DNA of 64,000 nt from Cryptomeria japonica (Eukaryota > Streptophyta > Pinopsida > Cupressales > Cupressaceae): contig NC_081414.1 in NCBI RefSeq assembly GCF_030272615.1, positions 664,218,938-664,282,937 of the forward strand, given 5' to 3'. Positions 47,446 to 56,718 of this stretch are shown here, piece by piece. Position 1 is the first letter of the stretch, and every line of letters begins with the position of its first letter. A model generated the notes under the pieces. The model worked only from the letters and a program-made list of their open reading frames with translations. It had not been told where the DNA came from and searched no databases. The position numbers were made by a program, and so were the translations under genes.

Positions 47446-48949
47446 CTATTTCACTGGTTTTGCCCCCGGTTTAACTATCAAATGATGCATTACCAAATCC
47501 GGATCCAGTCCAGGCATATCAGCATATGACCATGCAAAATTGATTTGTCGCTCTATGAAGAAACTTATGAACTTTGGTCTTTTTGTCTCTGTGAGAGATT
47601 GTGCCAAAAATATATTATGTGAAACTTCTTCTATACCAATGTTTGTTTTGATGGTCTCCTCTACCAACATAGATGATTTTTCTTCATATGATGCCGGGAG
47701 AATGTCGAGCCTTCCATCTTCAGGTGCCTCAGAGAGGTTTTCGCCCTCAGATACATCATTTCTTTTTACTTTTTTGGGGTTAGGCAGCGCCACAATGTGG
47801 TTTTCACCATAAGACCCTTGATTTATTTTTATGTTTTTGCGATTGGAAGGCCCAACACCCTCACCAAAATATGCCACACTATTGAGTTCTATAGTGTATC
47901 CTGCCTTATGGTCCCCAGGGGGAAGATCATCTCGTATGCCCAGATAGTCAATAAAGGCTTCATCATTTTGGAATGTGTCAAACTATACAGGTCCTTCATG
48001 GTCCCAATCAATAAGTTGTTGCTGAACAAGGGGAAGGCCTTTGATGTCTTCAAAGTTAGCAGGATTTAGGGTGAAGATGTAGTTATATTCGGGTATGTCG
48101 AGGTAATCATCGAGGTCATCGTTGGCACTCTCCTCATCTATCTCGATCGTGAATGAATCCAAATTTTCATCACTAGTAGCGTATTCTTGGACAAGTGTCC
48201 TCATTCTATGTGATTTCAACCTAGAACCTAGAGGTAAGGACTATGTGGGATCCTCAGGGGTTGTTTCTTGACCAATTTTGATTTTTTTATAAAATTCCTC
48301 TTCTTCCGTGGGTTCACCTAGTTCTCTGAATGTCTCAATGAGTTCATAGTCACTGGAGGACTTGTCCGAACCCCATTCCCATTCATTGGAGTCAATGGAA
48401 TAATGTTTCTCTTGTTGACCTTAGATGGATTTGATTTGTAATGCTTCTCTTGTCTTTTGAATATTTACCTTGGAAGACATGAAACCAAGTCCTTTCGAAC
48501 TTTCCTTTTTGAATGTCAATTCAGGTTGTAAAGGTTCAATGATGCCTTCCTTTCTTAAGCCCAGAGGACTTTTGCCATCATACCCAAATTTTTGTAGGAT
48601 ATTGAATCCTTTGCCATATTTCTCACATGGTATGCTAATGTGATCTTGTGTACCATTTTCAAGGTCTTTGTAAAGCATTTTGTATAAGTCCTCTTCTTCC
48701 ACTTCACCCCATCTTTGGAAGATAGTAGGATCCCATTTGAGTGTAATGATAGCTACCCGTTTAGAAGGATGTGGTCGTCCATATTCCTTTGGTGAACTCA
48801 TAACTTGTTGTAAGCACATGGTTTGATTCAAAGTGTATTCACCCATGCCCTTGTCCTGATATTTCCCTTTAAGCTCACCTTGTTTTGATGTCGAAGGTTT
48901 TAATGATTCAGGACCAACATATGCAGAAGAAGGGACAACCTCCCTATTA
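47446..48949 (-). pseudogene. Linker with G-patch between protease and reverse transcriptase, element C
   Basis: Continues the C polyprotein left of the D insertion. From 48949 the frame runs through a 177-codon part that includes YGKGFNILQKFGYDGKSPLG, a G-patch-like motif of the type found after the protease in many plant Gypsy elements and thought to bind RNA. An acidic region follows (IDEESANDDLDDYLDIPEYN) and then LNSVAYFGEGVGPSNRKNIK, leading into reverse transcriptase. Stops at 48421 (TAA), about 48240, 47983 and 47446 (TAG) do not shift the frame. Comparing frames on both sides shows that removing D plus one target copy restores continuity with the protease part. Confidence 0.85.
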
Positions 48950-48954
48950 CTTGG

Positions 48955-50147
48955 TGTAAAGCGGAAAAATCGCGATCGAACCCTAGTTGCTCTCCCCTCT
49001 TCCAACTCCAAGGAGAGAGAAGGGAGGTTCGCTAGGATTCGATGGTTTTCACTTAGGGGGGAGACTTTACATTCAAAAGAGGGGTTGAAACCCACAAGAT
49101 CCAATCCCACGCAATGCAAGATTGGATGCTAAATGAATTTCAAGGGTTAAGAAAGCAAGGCTACCCTCTTTTGTAAAGAATGTGCATAGAAGAATTGAGC
49201 TAGGAATGCATAGAAAGTGACAAAGATTTGCTTATAAACTGATATAGGAATACAGTATGAAGCTGCGGACCTGGAATTAGCAGTAAAATGTCGATACGGC
49301 GCTGTCCTGCAAATTTGAGCAAAATTTGTCGGGACGATGGCGCCCGGCGCCACGGTCCTCCGAAAAATCCGCGAAACGAAGGGGGATCTGTTCGTCTCTG
49401 CACAAGGATTCCAGATCTTCAATCTCAGCCGCGTACCTGCAACCTACACACAGAAAAGCGAAGACGATTGGGGGGTTAGGGATTAGGGGTTTGCCTTTAG
49501 GTCAAACCCCGGTTTTGGAATTAACCAAGAAATGAGCAAGAGCTGTAAATGTAAATGACTGTAAAACAAGTACTAATACCTTGTTCTAAGGATGTTTGTA
49601 TCCTTATGTGTGAAGCTTTAGATGTTGTATGTTGTATGTTGTAGTAGTATGTAGTAAGTGATCTCCTCTTCAATGGTTGAATCCTTGTCTTGAATGCAAC
49701 ACTTAGCCTTGAAAGGAGACTTAGAAGGAATGCTTGAATGCTTGAATGCTTGAATATAGTTTCCACGTCTTTTTCATCATGTATGTGTTATATCCTAATG
49801 AGAGAAAAAAATGTAGTTTATATACTTGTCAATTAGGGCTGATAGACTGATTTTCCTGACCTTAGGCTGACCAGGAAATGATAATTTCCAAATTGCAAAC
49901 AAAAAGACCCGAGACCCCTTAGGAGACCGGGCCCAAAATAGGACCCAGGGACCAGGGCGCTGGGCGCTCTGGTCCCACCTCCCGGGACAGCAGGGTGCAA
50001 GGAGGTTCAGGCCAGAGTACTTGAAAAATGCAGTTTTTGGTGTCGTGAGCAAGCTTCGGGGTCTCCATTCAGGTTGCGTGTTGCGTCGCCATCGTGAAGA
50101 CCGAAATGCAGTCGAAATTGCAAGTGTCGCAATTTTAGGACGCTACA
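48955..50147 (-). repeat. 3' LTR of element D
   Basis: 1193 bp; the plus strand starts TGTAAAGCGGAAAAATCGCG and ends TTTTAGGACGCTACA. The first 270 bases are identical to the other LTR by eye. It contains one copy of the GC-rich unit 'ggaccagggcgctgggcgct' (about 49949-49968) where the 5' LTR has two, and a GC palindrome at 49332-49358. ORFs of 63-91 codons within it recur in both LTRs and are not genes. Confidence 0.97.
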
Positions 50148-50162
50148 TTTAGCCCCCACTTT
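50148..50162 (-). other. Polypurine tract of element D
   Basis: The plus strand tttagcccccacttt reads AAAGTGGGGGCTAAA on the minus strand, directly before the 3' LTR start TGTAGCGTCC. Confidence 0.85.
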
Positions 50163-50890
50163 AGCGGGAGTATGTATGCTCATACTTTCGGTAAAGTACA
50201 AGGAAACAACATTGAAAAACTTTCACCACGTCAAGGAGGCAAGACACACCAAGCCCCCAGTGGACTAAGGATCTTACGACTTCGATTGACAAAGTAAAAG
50301 GGAAGATCATGAGGGAGAACCATGACTGTCAGTAGTAAGGTTCCCTCACTATGAGTCATGCAAGAAAGATATAAAGAATTTTCAAGGCAAAGCTAAATTT
50401 GCCAAGAAATTCTCAAGTATCTTGAAAAGATATGAACGGGATGTATGCCCCCCTACGTTAAAGCGATCGCACACGCCTCACCGGGGGTGATTGTTTTAAC
50501 GTAGTGATACACATAAGAATGAGAAAGGAAAGGAGCACGTTATCGCAAGGATTTAGCCCCCAAGTGTGAGATAAGCCCAAGGATAATAGACACAAAACAC
50601 AAAGCACGAGGTGACTTCGCTTTCCTTGGGGTCAGTATGTTGTATGATAAGTCATGTATATATATCATATGTATGTATGCATAATTGTTCTTCATTCCCC
50701 AATCAAGGAAGGTCGCCTAGAAGAAGGGAACACATGTGTCTTTTGAGTCAACATGAGAGAGATCGAGAGATCTCAATGCTTTGCATCGTCCTCAAGTAGA
50801 CAACACTAAGGACAACAAATAGAAGAATGAGAATAACATATAGAAGAAGTAACACAAGAGAAGAGGAGAGAATCTGCTATGCTAATGTAA
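50163..50890. other. 3' non-coding part of element D
   Basis: 728 bases between the ORF stop and the purine tract. No ORF with recognised motifs. The place where polymerase domains would stand in a complete element is simply absent. Confidence 0.7.
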
Positions 50891-53800
50891 CTAGTCTAGC
50901 ACATCATCTACCCCCCGATCTTGCTGATCAATGTTTCGGGAAGGCAGGGAACATGCTAGAGGAGGAACATTCAACACAGCAGATGGAGCTATCACAAGAT
51001 CCAAACAAGGGCTATGTTCATGTTCCGAGCCACATTGTTCTTGTCTAGGAGCTAGGATAAGTGCTTTAGAAAATTCATTAGATAAATGGTTATCAATATC
51101 AACAAGTTCATATTCACTATCAGAAGCAAGAGGAGTAACATTTTCATCATGAATAACATTTTCATCTATATCATCATCAAGATTTATAAAAATAGGATCT
51201 TTAACTCGCACAGGATCAAGACCATCATGCATCTTATGTTTAGGAGATTTAGGCTCAATGTCCGGCTGAGCAGAAAATGGAATAATGCTCGTTGAAGGTG
51301 TTTTTGGAGATTGCAAAGTTTGAGCTCTAAGACGATGCTTTCGTCGGCGTTCACGTGCAGAACGATTTCGTCTAGTCTTAGTAGGAAGTGAAGAAGATTG
51401 AGGAGGAGGAATGTTCTCATCCCTATCACTTGGGTGTTTAGGTTGTGGTCTCTTAGGCTGGATAATAGGAGAAGAAGAAGGTCTCTTCTCTCTATAAAAG
51501 GAAGGAGGAGGAACTGCTCCATATAAAGGAGGAATTTTTGGTTTAGGAAGGAGACCAAGTCCATCATGACGAGGAGGTATAGGTCTACTTGTAGGAAGTT
51601 TATTAGACATAGACATAGTCACATCCATGGGGATGGGTTGGGAATCTTCTTGAGGAAAGACATTAGTTTTATCTTTCAAAGGAAGAACTTCCTTCTCAAG
51701 AATGATAGGAATGTCAAGTTTAGGTGTTCTAGGTTCACTTAAAGATAGGATCATATCTGTTTTCCACTTTTGATAAGATTTAAAAAGATGATCACTTCGC
51801 GGAGGAAGGGATTGGAATTGTTTAGGCCAAAAGTAATCAAGAGGAACACTAGAGGTTCTTTCAGCTGGTTTAAAGAGGCTATGATTGATAGTAACAATTT
51901 CACCATTATGGGGAAATTTCAAACACTTATGAATAGGAGAAGCAATAGCTTTCATGGAAGATAGCCAAGGATAGCCAAGCTTTACACGAAATTGTTCGGA
52001 AGATGGAATAATAGCAAAGTTCACATCAAGGGATTTGTTATGGACCTCAATTGGCAATGTAATAGAACCAATTGCAGGAGAAGAAAATGCATCAAATAGT
52101 TTCACAATCACATCTGTTTTGTCATAAATCACTTGATTCAATTGCAAAGTAAAAAGAAATTCTTCAGTAATAACATTAACCATGCACGAAGGATCAATAA
52201 GAACTCCACGGCAAGGTGTAATCTTGACTTTTGCAACTATGTATAAAGGACCATCAGGTGCCCTAATGGTTTCATTGGAATCAAATGTGATGGAAGGTTC
52301 TTTAGGGTTTTCTTGCTGCTCTACAAAGTTAATCACATTTGGAGTTATAGACACAAGACCATCGGATGAAAGAGAGGAATCGTTAGTCTCAACCGCATTA
52401 GAGGTATGAGAAGGTAATGGATCAGTGAAAATCTGAAGATTTTGATTAGGAGGAGCTACAGATGTATTGCCTTTATCATTCACTCCAGAAACAGAAATAG
52501 TATTATTATCAATCAAATCTTGAATTTTGCCCTTTAAAGAAAAACATTTTTCAGTATCATGCCCAGGCTGACGATGAAATTGACAAAAGGCTTTGTTATC
52601 AAAATAAGGTGAAGTAATCTTTGCAGGATCAATTTGCCTTATAGGAGGAAGAGTAAGCACATTTTGTTCCAATAATTTATTCATAATACTATGCAATGAT
52701 TCATTCAAAGGAGTATACTTTCTTTCTTTCTTGAAAAATTTAGAAATAGGAGGCACACCTGATGCTGCATTCACATTGTTGTTGATGATGTTTTCATTGA
52801 ATTTGATGGAGTCTCTGTTCGGTTTAAACTTCCCAAATGGTTGTTGACTGCTATCACCCTTATCACTCGGAGCCATAGGATGTGATTGTTCCATTTGACT
52901 CACAGTCAGTTGATAATTGTGAAGAGTGGCACACAACTGTTGGAAAGAAGTAAACTCAGAAAACAGAAGTTTGTCTCGAATATCTTTTTGTAAATTAGCA
53001 ATAAAGATTCTTTGAATATCATTGTCAGGCACTGGAAAAGAAATTTGAGCATACAAATGCTTATATCTACCAATGAAATCAGTCACTTTTTCTTTAACAC
53101 CTTGTTTACAATGCATTAAATCAATCAAAGTAACTTTAGGACTTATATTGTTTTGAAATTGTTGAATGAAAGCATTTGCAAGTTGTTCGAAAGAAGTAAT
53201 AGAATAAGAAGGCAACGAGCAATACCATTGTAGGGCTTTGTCTCTTAATGTTCTCGTGAATAGTTTTGCAAGCAACCTTGGGTCATAAGCAAAATCAGTA
53301 CATATTGTTTGAAAAGTCTTAACATGTGTTAGAGGATCACCTTTACCATTATAAAGTTCCAAATGTGGAATTTCAACATGTTTAGGGGGAATAGCTCGAA
53401 CAATGTCAAGAGAAAGTGGGCTCGCAACATCAAATGTGGGCACACTAAACTTAGATTGATTCATAGAGGCAATTTGTTGCTGTAAAGAAGAGACAGTTTG
53501 TACAAGATTGTTAATGGTCGCTTCAGTCGAAGAGTTCATATTAGATGTGTTAGATTGAGATGGAGGTGTTATGTTATTGAAAGAAGGTAAAGAGTAAGGT
53601 GGTGGGACCCTATGATAATTAGTCATAGGAGATGATTGGACAGGAGGAACACTACAAGGAGGAATGGAATGATTAAATGAATTGCCCCCTTGCGTCATGT
53701 TCATTTGTGAAGATGTAATAGGAACACTCATTGAAGGAATGAATGAAGAAGTCGGATTGAATGAAGGAAGAGGGTTAATTGAAAAGGAAGGATTGCCCCC

Positions 53801-54319
53801 ATGACTAGTGATCATAGGAGGAATGTCTTGTGTAGAAGTAGCCATTATGTTTGATGTAAAGGTAGGTATGCTAGCAATAGAAGTCATCAAAGGAATAGAA
53901 TGATTGACTTGTGTAGGAGGTTGTGTATAACCTAAAGTTTCGGCACAACTTTTCATAGGCATCATGTTCGAATTCACAATGTGTGAAATACCATGCAAAA
54001 TATCAATTCCATTCTTATCACTTTGAAGCATACGTTTTAGACCCTCAATTAAAGGAAGAGCTTGACTATCAGGGTACTCATGAGACATCCATTGGTGAAA
54101 ATTGTCAAATTGGTTATCCAATTTCGAAATTTGTTCTTCAGAAACCTCATGGAGAGCTTCTTCATCATTAGGAGGATTAGAGGAATTACCCATGTCCTCG
54201 TTAAAAAGGCTATTCAAATTAGGTTCCATCTCCTCAGTAGTTAAACCTCGGAAAGACTTAATTCTACGGCTTCGTCTAACGGGAATAGTGTAAGTAGGAC
54301 TTATTGTTGTAAAACTCAT
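50891..54319 (-). CDS. Intact Gag-protease-like polyprotein of element D (1142 aa)
   Basis: Uninterrupted ORF. The N-terminus is Ser/Pro/Asn-rich (residues 1-300). A Gypsy Gag domain (about 312-470) shows VEIPHLELYNGKGDPLTHVK, ALQWYCSLPSYSITSFEQLA and FIGRYKHLYAQISFPVPDND. A zinc-knuckle-like FCQFHRQPGHDTEKC lies near 578-592. A protease-like region starts near 703 (GVLIDPSCMVNVI, where C has IDGGAGLNIC) and ends near 780-800 with LGYPWLSSMKAIASPIHKCL and KFPHNG, paralleling C's LGHPWIHEMR..KFPHNG. The active site D-P-S departs from the usual D-S/T/G-G, so activity is doubtful. The C-terminus is Pro-rich with a basic cluster (TKTRRNRSARERRRKHRLRA, near 983-1002) that could bind nucleic acid or act as a nuclear signal. 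Gag would package RNA. No polymerase follows. Confidence 0.92.
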   Translation of the reverse strand: MSFTTISPTYTIPVRRSRRIKSFRGLTTEEMEPNLNSLFNEDMGNSSNPPNDEEALHEVSEEQISKLDNQFDNFHQWMSHEYPDSQALPLIEGLKRMLQSDKNGIDILHGISHIVNSNMMPMKSCAETLGYTQPPTQVNHSIPLMTSIASIPTFTSNIMATSTQDIPPMITSHGGNPSFSINPLPSFNPTSSFIPSMSVPITSSQMNMTQGGNSFNHSIPPCSVPPVQSSPMTNYHRVPPPYSLPSFNNITPPSQSNTSNMNSSTEATINNLVQTVSSLQQQIASMNQSKFSVPTFDVASPLSLDIVRAIPPKHVEIPHLELYNGKGDPLTHVKTFQTICTDFAYDPRLLAKLFTRTLRDKALQWYCSLPSYSITSFEQLANAFIQQFQNNISPKVTLIDLMHCKQGVKEKVTDFIGRYKHLYAQISFPVPDNDIQRIFIANLQKDIRDKLLFSEFTSFQQLCATLHNYQLTVSQMEQSHPMAPSDKGDSSQQPFGKFKPNRDSIKFNENIINNNVNAASGVPPISKFFKKERKYTPLNESLHSIMNKLLEQNVLTLPPIRQIDPAKITSPYFDNKAFCQFHRQPGHDTEKCFSLKGKIQDLIDNNTISVSGVNDKGNTSVAPPNQNLQIFTDPLPSHTSNAVETNDSSLSSDGLVSITPNVINFVEQQENPKEPSITFDSNETIRAPDGPLYIVAKVKITPCRGVLIDPSCMVNVITEEFLFTLQLNQVIYDKTDVIVKLFDAFSSPAIGSITLPIEVHNKSLDVNFAIIPSSEQFRVKLGYPWLSSMKAIASPIHKCLKFPHNGEIVTINHSLFKPAERTSSVPLDYFWPKQFQSLPPRSDHLFKSYQKWKTDMILSLSEPRTPKLDIPIILEKEVLPLKDKTNVFPQEDSQPIPMDVTMSMSNKLPTSRPIPPRHDGLGLLPKPKIPPLYGAVPPPSFYREKRPSSSPIIQPKRPQPKHPSDRDENIPPPQSSSLPTKTRRNRSARERRRKHRLRAQTLQSPKTPSTSIIPFSAQPDIEPKSPKHKMHDGLDPVRVKDPIFINLDDDIDENVIHDENVTPLASDSEYELVDIDNHLSNEFSKALILAPRQEQCGSEHEHSPCLDLVIAPSAVLNVPPLACSLPSRNIDQQDRGVDDVLD

Positions 54320-55467
54320 GCACTAGAGAAGGAGAGAAAATTTTGATTTTAGAGGTAGCAATTTTCAGTAAAATCAGCCAATCTTCTGGATTTAAGCTGT
54401 TAAATGCAATCACGATAGTCTCCCGAAATTTCGGAAAAAATGTCCGGGACCGTGGCGCTCGGAGTGCAACACGGTCCTTGCAACTTTTTTCGAAATTTGC
54501 AGGGATGAAAGGTATAATGATTTTAAAGCTAATCTGAAAAAATTGAGTGATTTTACGATCTGTAGATAGGCCAAATTAAAGTTGCAATCTCAAAATTGAA
54601 CCCTACCAAGATTGTCGAAAAATGCAAAATTTGAATTTTGAAAAAGAGAGGGAAACTAAAATTTTGAATTTTATGATTTTAGAGGGAATGTCAAGAGCAA
54701 TGCAAATTTTGAAATTTAAAAATTGACTCAATTTCACGCAAAATTCAATTTTGAAAGCGGAAATCAAAGTTGTTGTAATTAAGCACTTAATTTCAAAAGT
54801 CACAAAATGCAAGAATTTGAATAAAGCACTGAAATTTTTAATGAATGCAAACACACTTTTCAGATTTAGGATAGTAAGAACACAATTTTGACACCAAATT
54901 TCAGTTTCAATGATTTTTGAATGTTTAAAAGCCTTAATCCAAGCAATCACAAGACCAACTTTGACTGTAATTTTGAAGGTGTTAAAATTGATAAAATCAG
55001 CCAAAATTCTGGATATTAGCAAAAAAATACAGTAAGATCTTGCTCCCGAAATTTCGGAAAAAATGTCGGGGACGATGGCGCTCGGCACCACGGTCCTCGC
55101 AACTTTTTTCCAAATTTTCAGGGATGAAAGATATTGTGATTTTATTGCGGAATCCAAAGTTACAGCTGATTTGGAGATGTTTTGATCGGTGAAATTGTCG
55201 AACAAAGGTTGAATCAAGAGGGTTTCAAAAATTAGGGTTTTGACACTTAACCACTTAATTTTCAAAATTAAAGCATAGATATGAATTGATAATTTGTAAT
55301 AGAAGGATAGATCTAAAACAAGCATTAACCATTAAATATTTCACAAGTTTAATTACTAAAAAGAAATTTTAGGGTTTTTATGCAATCACCTCTAAAATTT
55401 TGCAAAAGATCAAACATGGAAATGTAATCAAATTTTTCAGATCTAAGCATGAAAAATCAGAAAGGAT
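54320..55467 (-). other. Leader of element D with duplicated palindromic segment
   Basis: Between primer site and ORF. It holds two copies of a 90-base segment (about 54420-54515 and 55040-55135), each with the 12-base palindrome CCGAAATTTCGG (54423-54434, 55046-55057) followed by a GC-rich imperfect palindrome (gggac.rtggcgctcgg..cacggtcct). The same GC-rich unit recurs in the LTRs. A 240-codon ORF (54603-55325) in this AT-rich leader lacks motifs and is probably chance. Confidence 0.75.
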
Positions 55468-55486
55468 GTTCACGTCGGGTTCACCA
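55468..55486 (-). other. Primer-binding site of element D
   Basis: The minus strand reads TGGTGAACCCGACGTGAAC, three bases inside the 5' LTR. TGG and the position are as expected for a tRNA primer site; I cannot name the tRNA with confidence. Confidence 0.8.
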
Positions 55487-55489
55487 AAA

Positions 55490-56713
55490 TGTAAAGCGGA
55501 AAAATCGCGATCGAACCCTAGTTGCTCTCCCCTCTTCCAACTCCAAGGAGAGAGAAGGGAGGTTCGCTAGGATTCGATGGTTTTCACTTAGGGGGGAGAC
55601 TTTACATTCAAAAGAGGGGTTGAAACCCACAAGATCCAATCCCACGCAATGCAAGATTGGATGCTAAATGAATTTCAAGGGTTAAGAAAGCAAGGCTACC
55701 CTCTTTTGTAAAGAATGTGCATAGAAGAATTGAGCTAGGAATGCATAGAAAGTGACAAAGATTCGCTTATAAACTGAGATAGGAATACAGTATGAAGCTG
55801 CGGACCTGGAATTAGCAGTAAAATGTCGATACGGCGCTGTCCTGCAAATTTGAGCAAAAGTTGTCGGGACGATGGCGCCCGGTGCCACGATCCTCCGAAA
55901 AATCCGCGAAACGAAGGGGGATCTGTTCGTCTCTGCACAAGGATTCCAGATCTTCAATCTCAGCCGTGTACCTGCAACCTACACACAGAAAAGCAAAGAC
56001 GATTGGGGGGTTAGGGATTAGGGGTTTGCCTTTAGGTCAAACCCCGGTTTTGGAATTAACCAAGAAATGAGCAAGAGTTGTAAATGTAAATGACTGTAAA
56101 ACAAGTACTAATACCTTGTTCTAAGGATGTTTGTATCCTTATGTGCGAAGGTTTAGATGTTGTATGTTGTATGTTGTAGTAGTATGTAGTAAGTGATCTC
56201 CTCTTCAATGGTTGAATCCTTGTCTTGAATGCAACACTTAGCCTTGAAAGGAGACTTAGAAGGAATGCTTGAATGCTTGAATGCTTGAATATAGTTTCCA
56301 CGCCTTTTTCATCATGTATGTGTTATATCCCAATGAGAGAGAAAAATGTAGTTTATATACTTGTCAATTAGGGCTGATAGACTGATTTTCCCGACCTTAG
56401 GCCGACCAGGAAATGATAATTTCCAAATTGCAAACAAAAAGACCCAAGACCCCTTAGGAGACCGGGCCCAAAATAGGACCCAGGGACCAGGGCGCTGGGC
56501 GCCATGGTCCTGAGGGACCAGGGCGCTGGGCGCTCTGGTCCCACCTCCCGGGACAGCAGGGTACAAGGAGGTTCAGGCCAGAGTACTTGAAAAATGTAGT
56601 TTTTGGTGTCGTGAGCAAGCTTCGGGGTCTCCATTCAGGTTGCGTGTTGCGTCACCATCGTGAAGACTGAAATGCAGTCGAAATTGCAAGTGTCGCAATT
56701 TTAGGACGCTACA
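55490..56713 (-). repeat. 5' LTR of element D
   Basis: 1224 bp, almost identical to 48955-50147. It has an extra 31-base unit (about 56489-56519, 'ggcgctgggcgccatggtcc') giving two tandem GC-rich units. As the upstream LTR of a minus-strand element it carries the working promoter. Confidence 0.97.
56351..56360 (-). promoter_or_regulatory. TATA box of element D 5' LTR
   Basis: The minus strand reads GTATATAAAC about 355 bases after the LTR start, a normal place for the U3/R boundary. The same box is in the 3' LTR (49816-49825). Transcription would run leftwards through R-U5, the leader and the 1142-codon ORF. Confidence 0.7.
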
Positions 56714-56718
56714 CTTGG

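Larger units (their letters stand above)
48955..56713 (-). mobile_element. Element D: non-autonomous Gypsy-like element (Gag-protease only)
   Basis: 7759 bp on the minus strand with target-site duplication cttgg (48950-48954 and 56714-56718), inserted in the protease-G-patch part of element C. 5' LTR 56713-55490, primer site 55486-55468, 1.1-kb leader, one intact 1142-codon ORF, non-coding 3' part, purine tract 50162-50148, 3' LTR 50147-48955. It has no reverse transcriptase, RNase H or integrase, so it needs enzymes from another element. By eye the LTRs differ at about 20 of 1190 positions, mostly transitions, plus one 31-bp unit difference. The insertion is therefore younger than element C. 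Confidence 0.95.

Noticed and set aside
49147-49535. ORFs of 63-91 codons in the D LTR, conserved in both LTRs
   Set aside because: Conservation follows from the two LTRs being copies of each other; both strands show ORFs and none has a known motif.
54603-55325. 240-codon ORF in the D leader
   Set aside because: Ile/Phe/Leu/Lys-rich translation of AT-rich leader, between primer site and the true Gag start; no domain.
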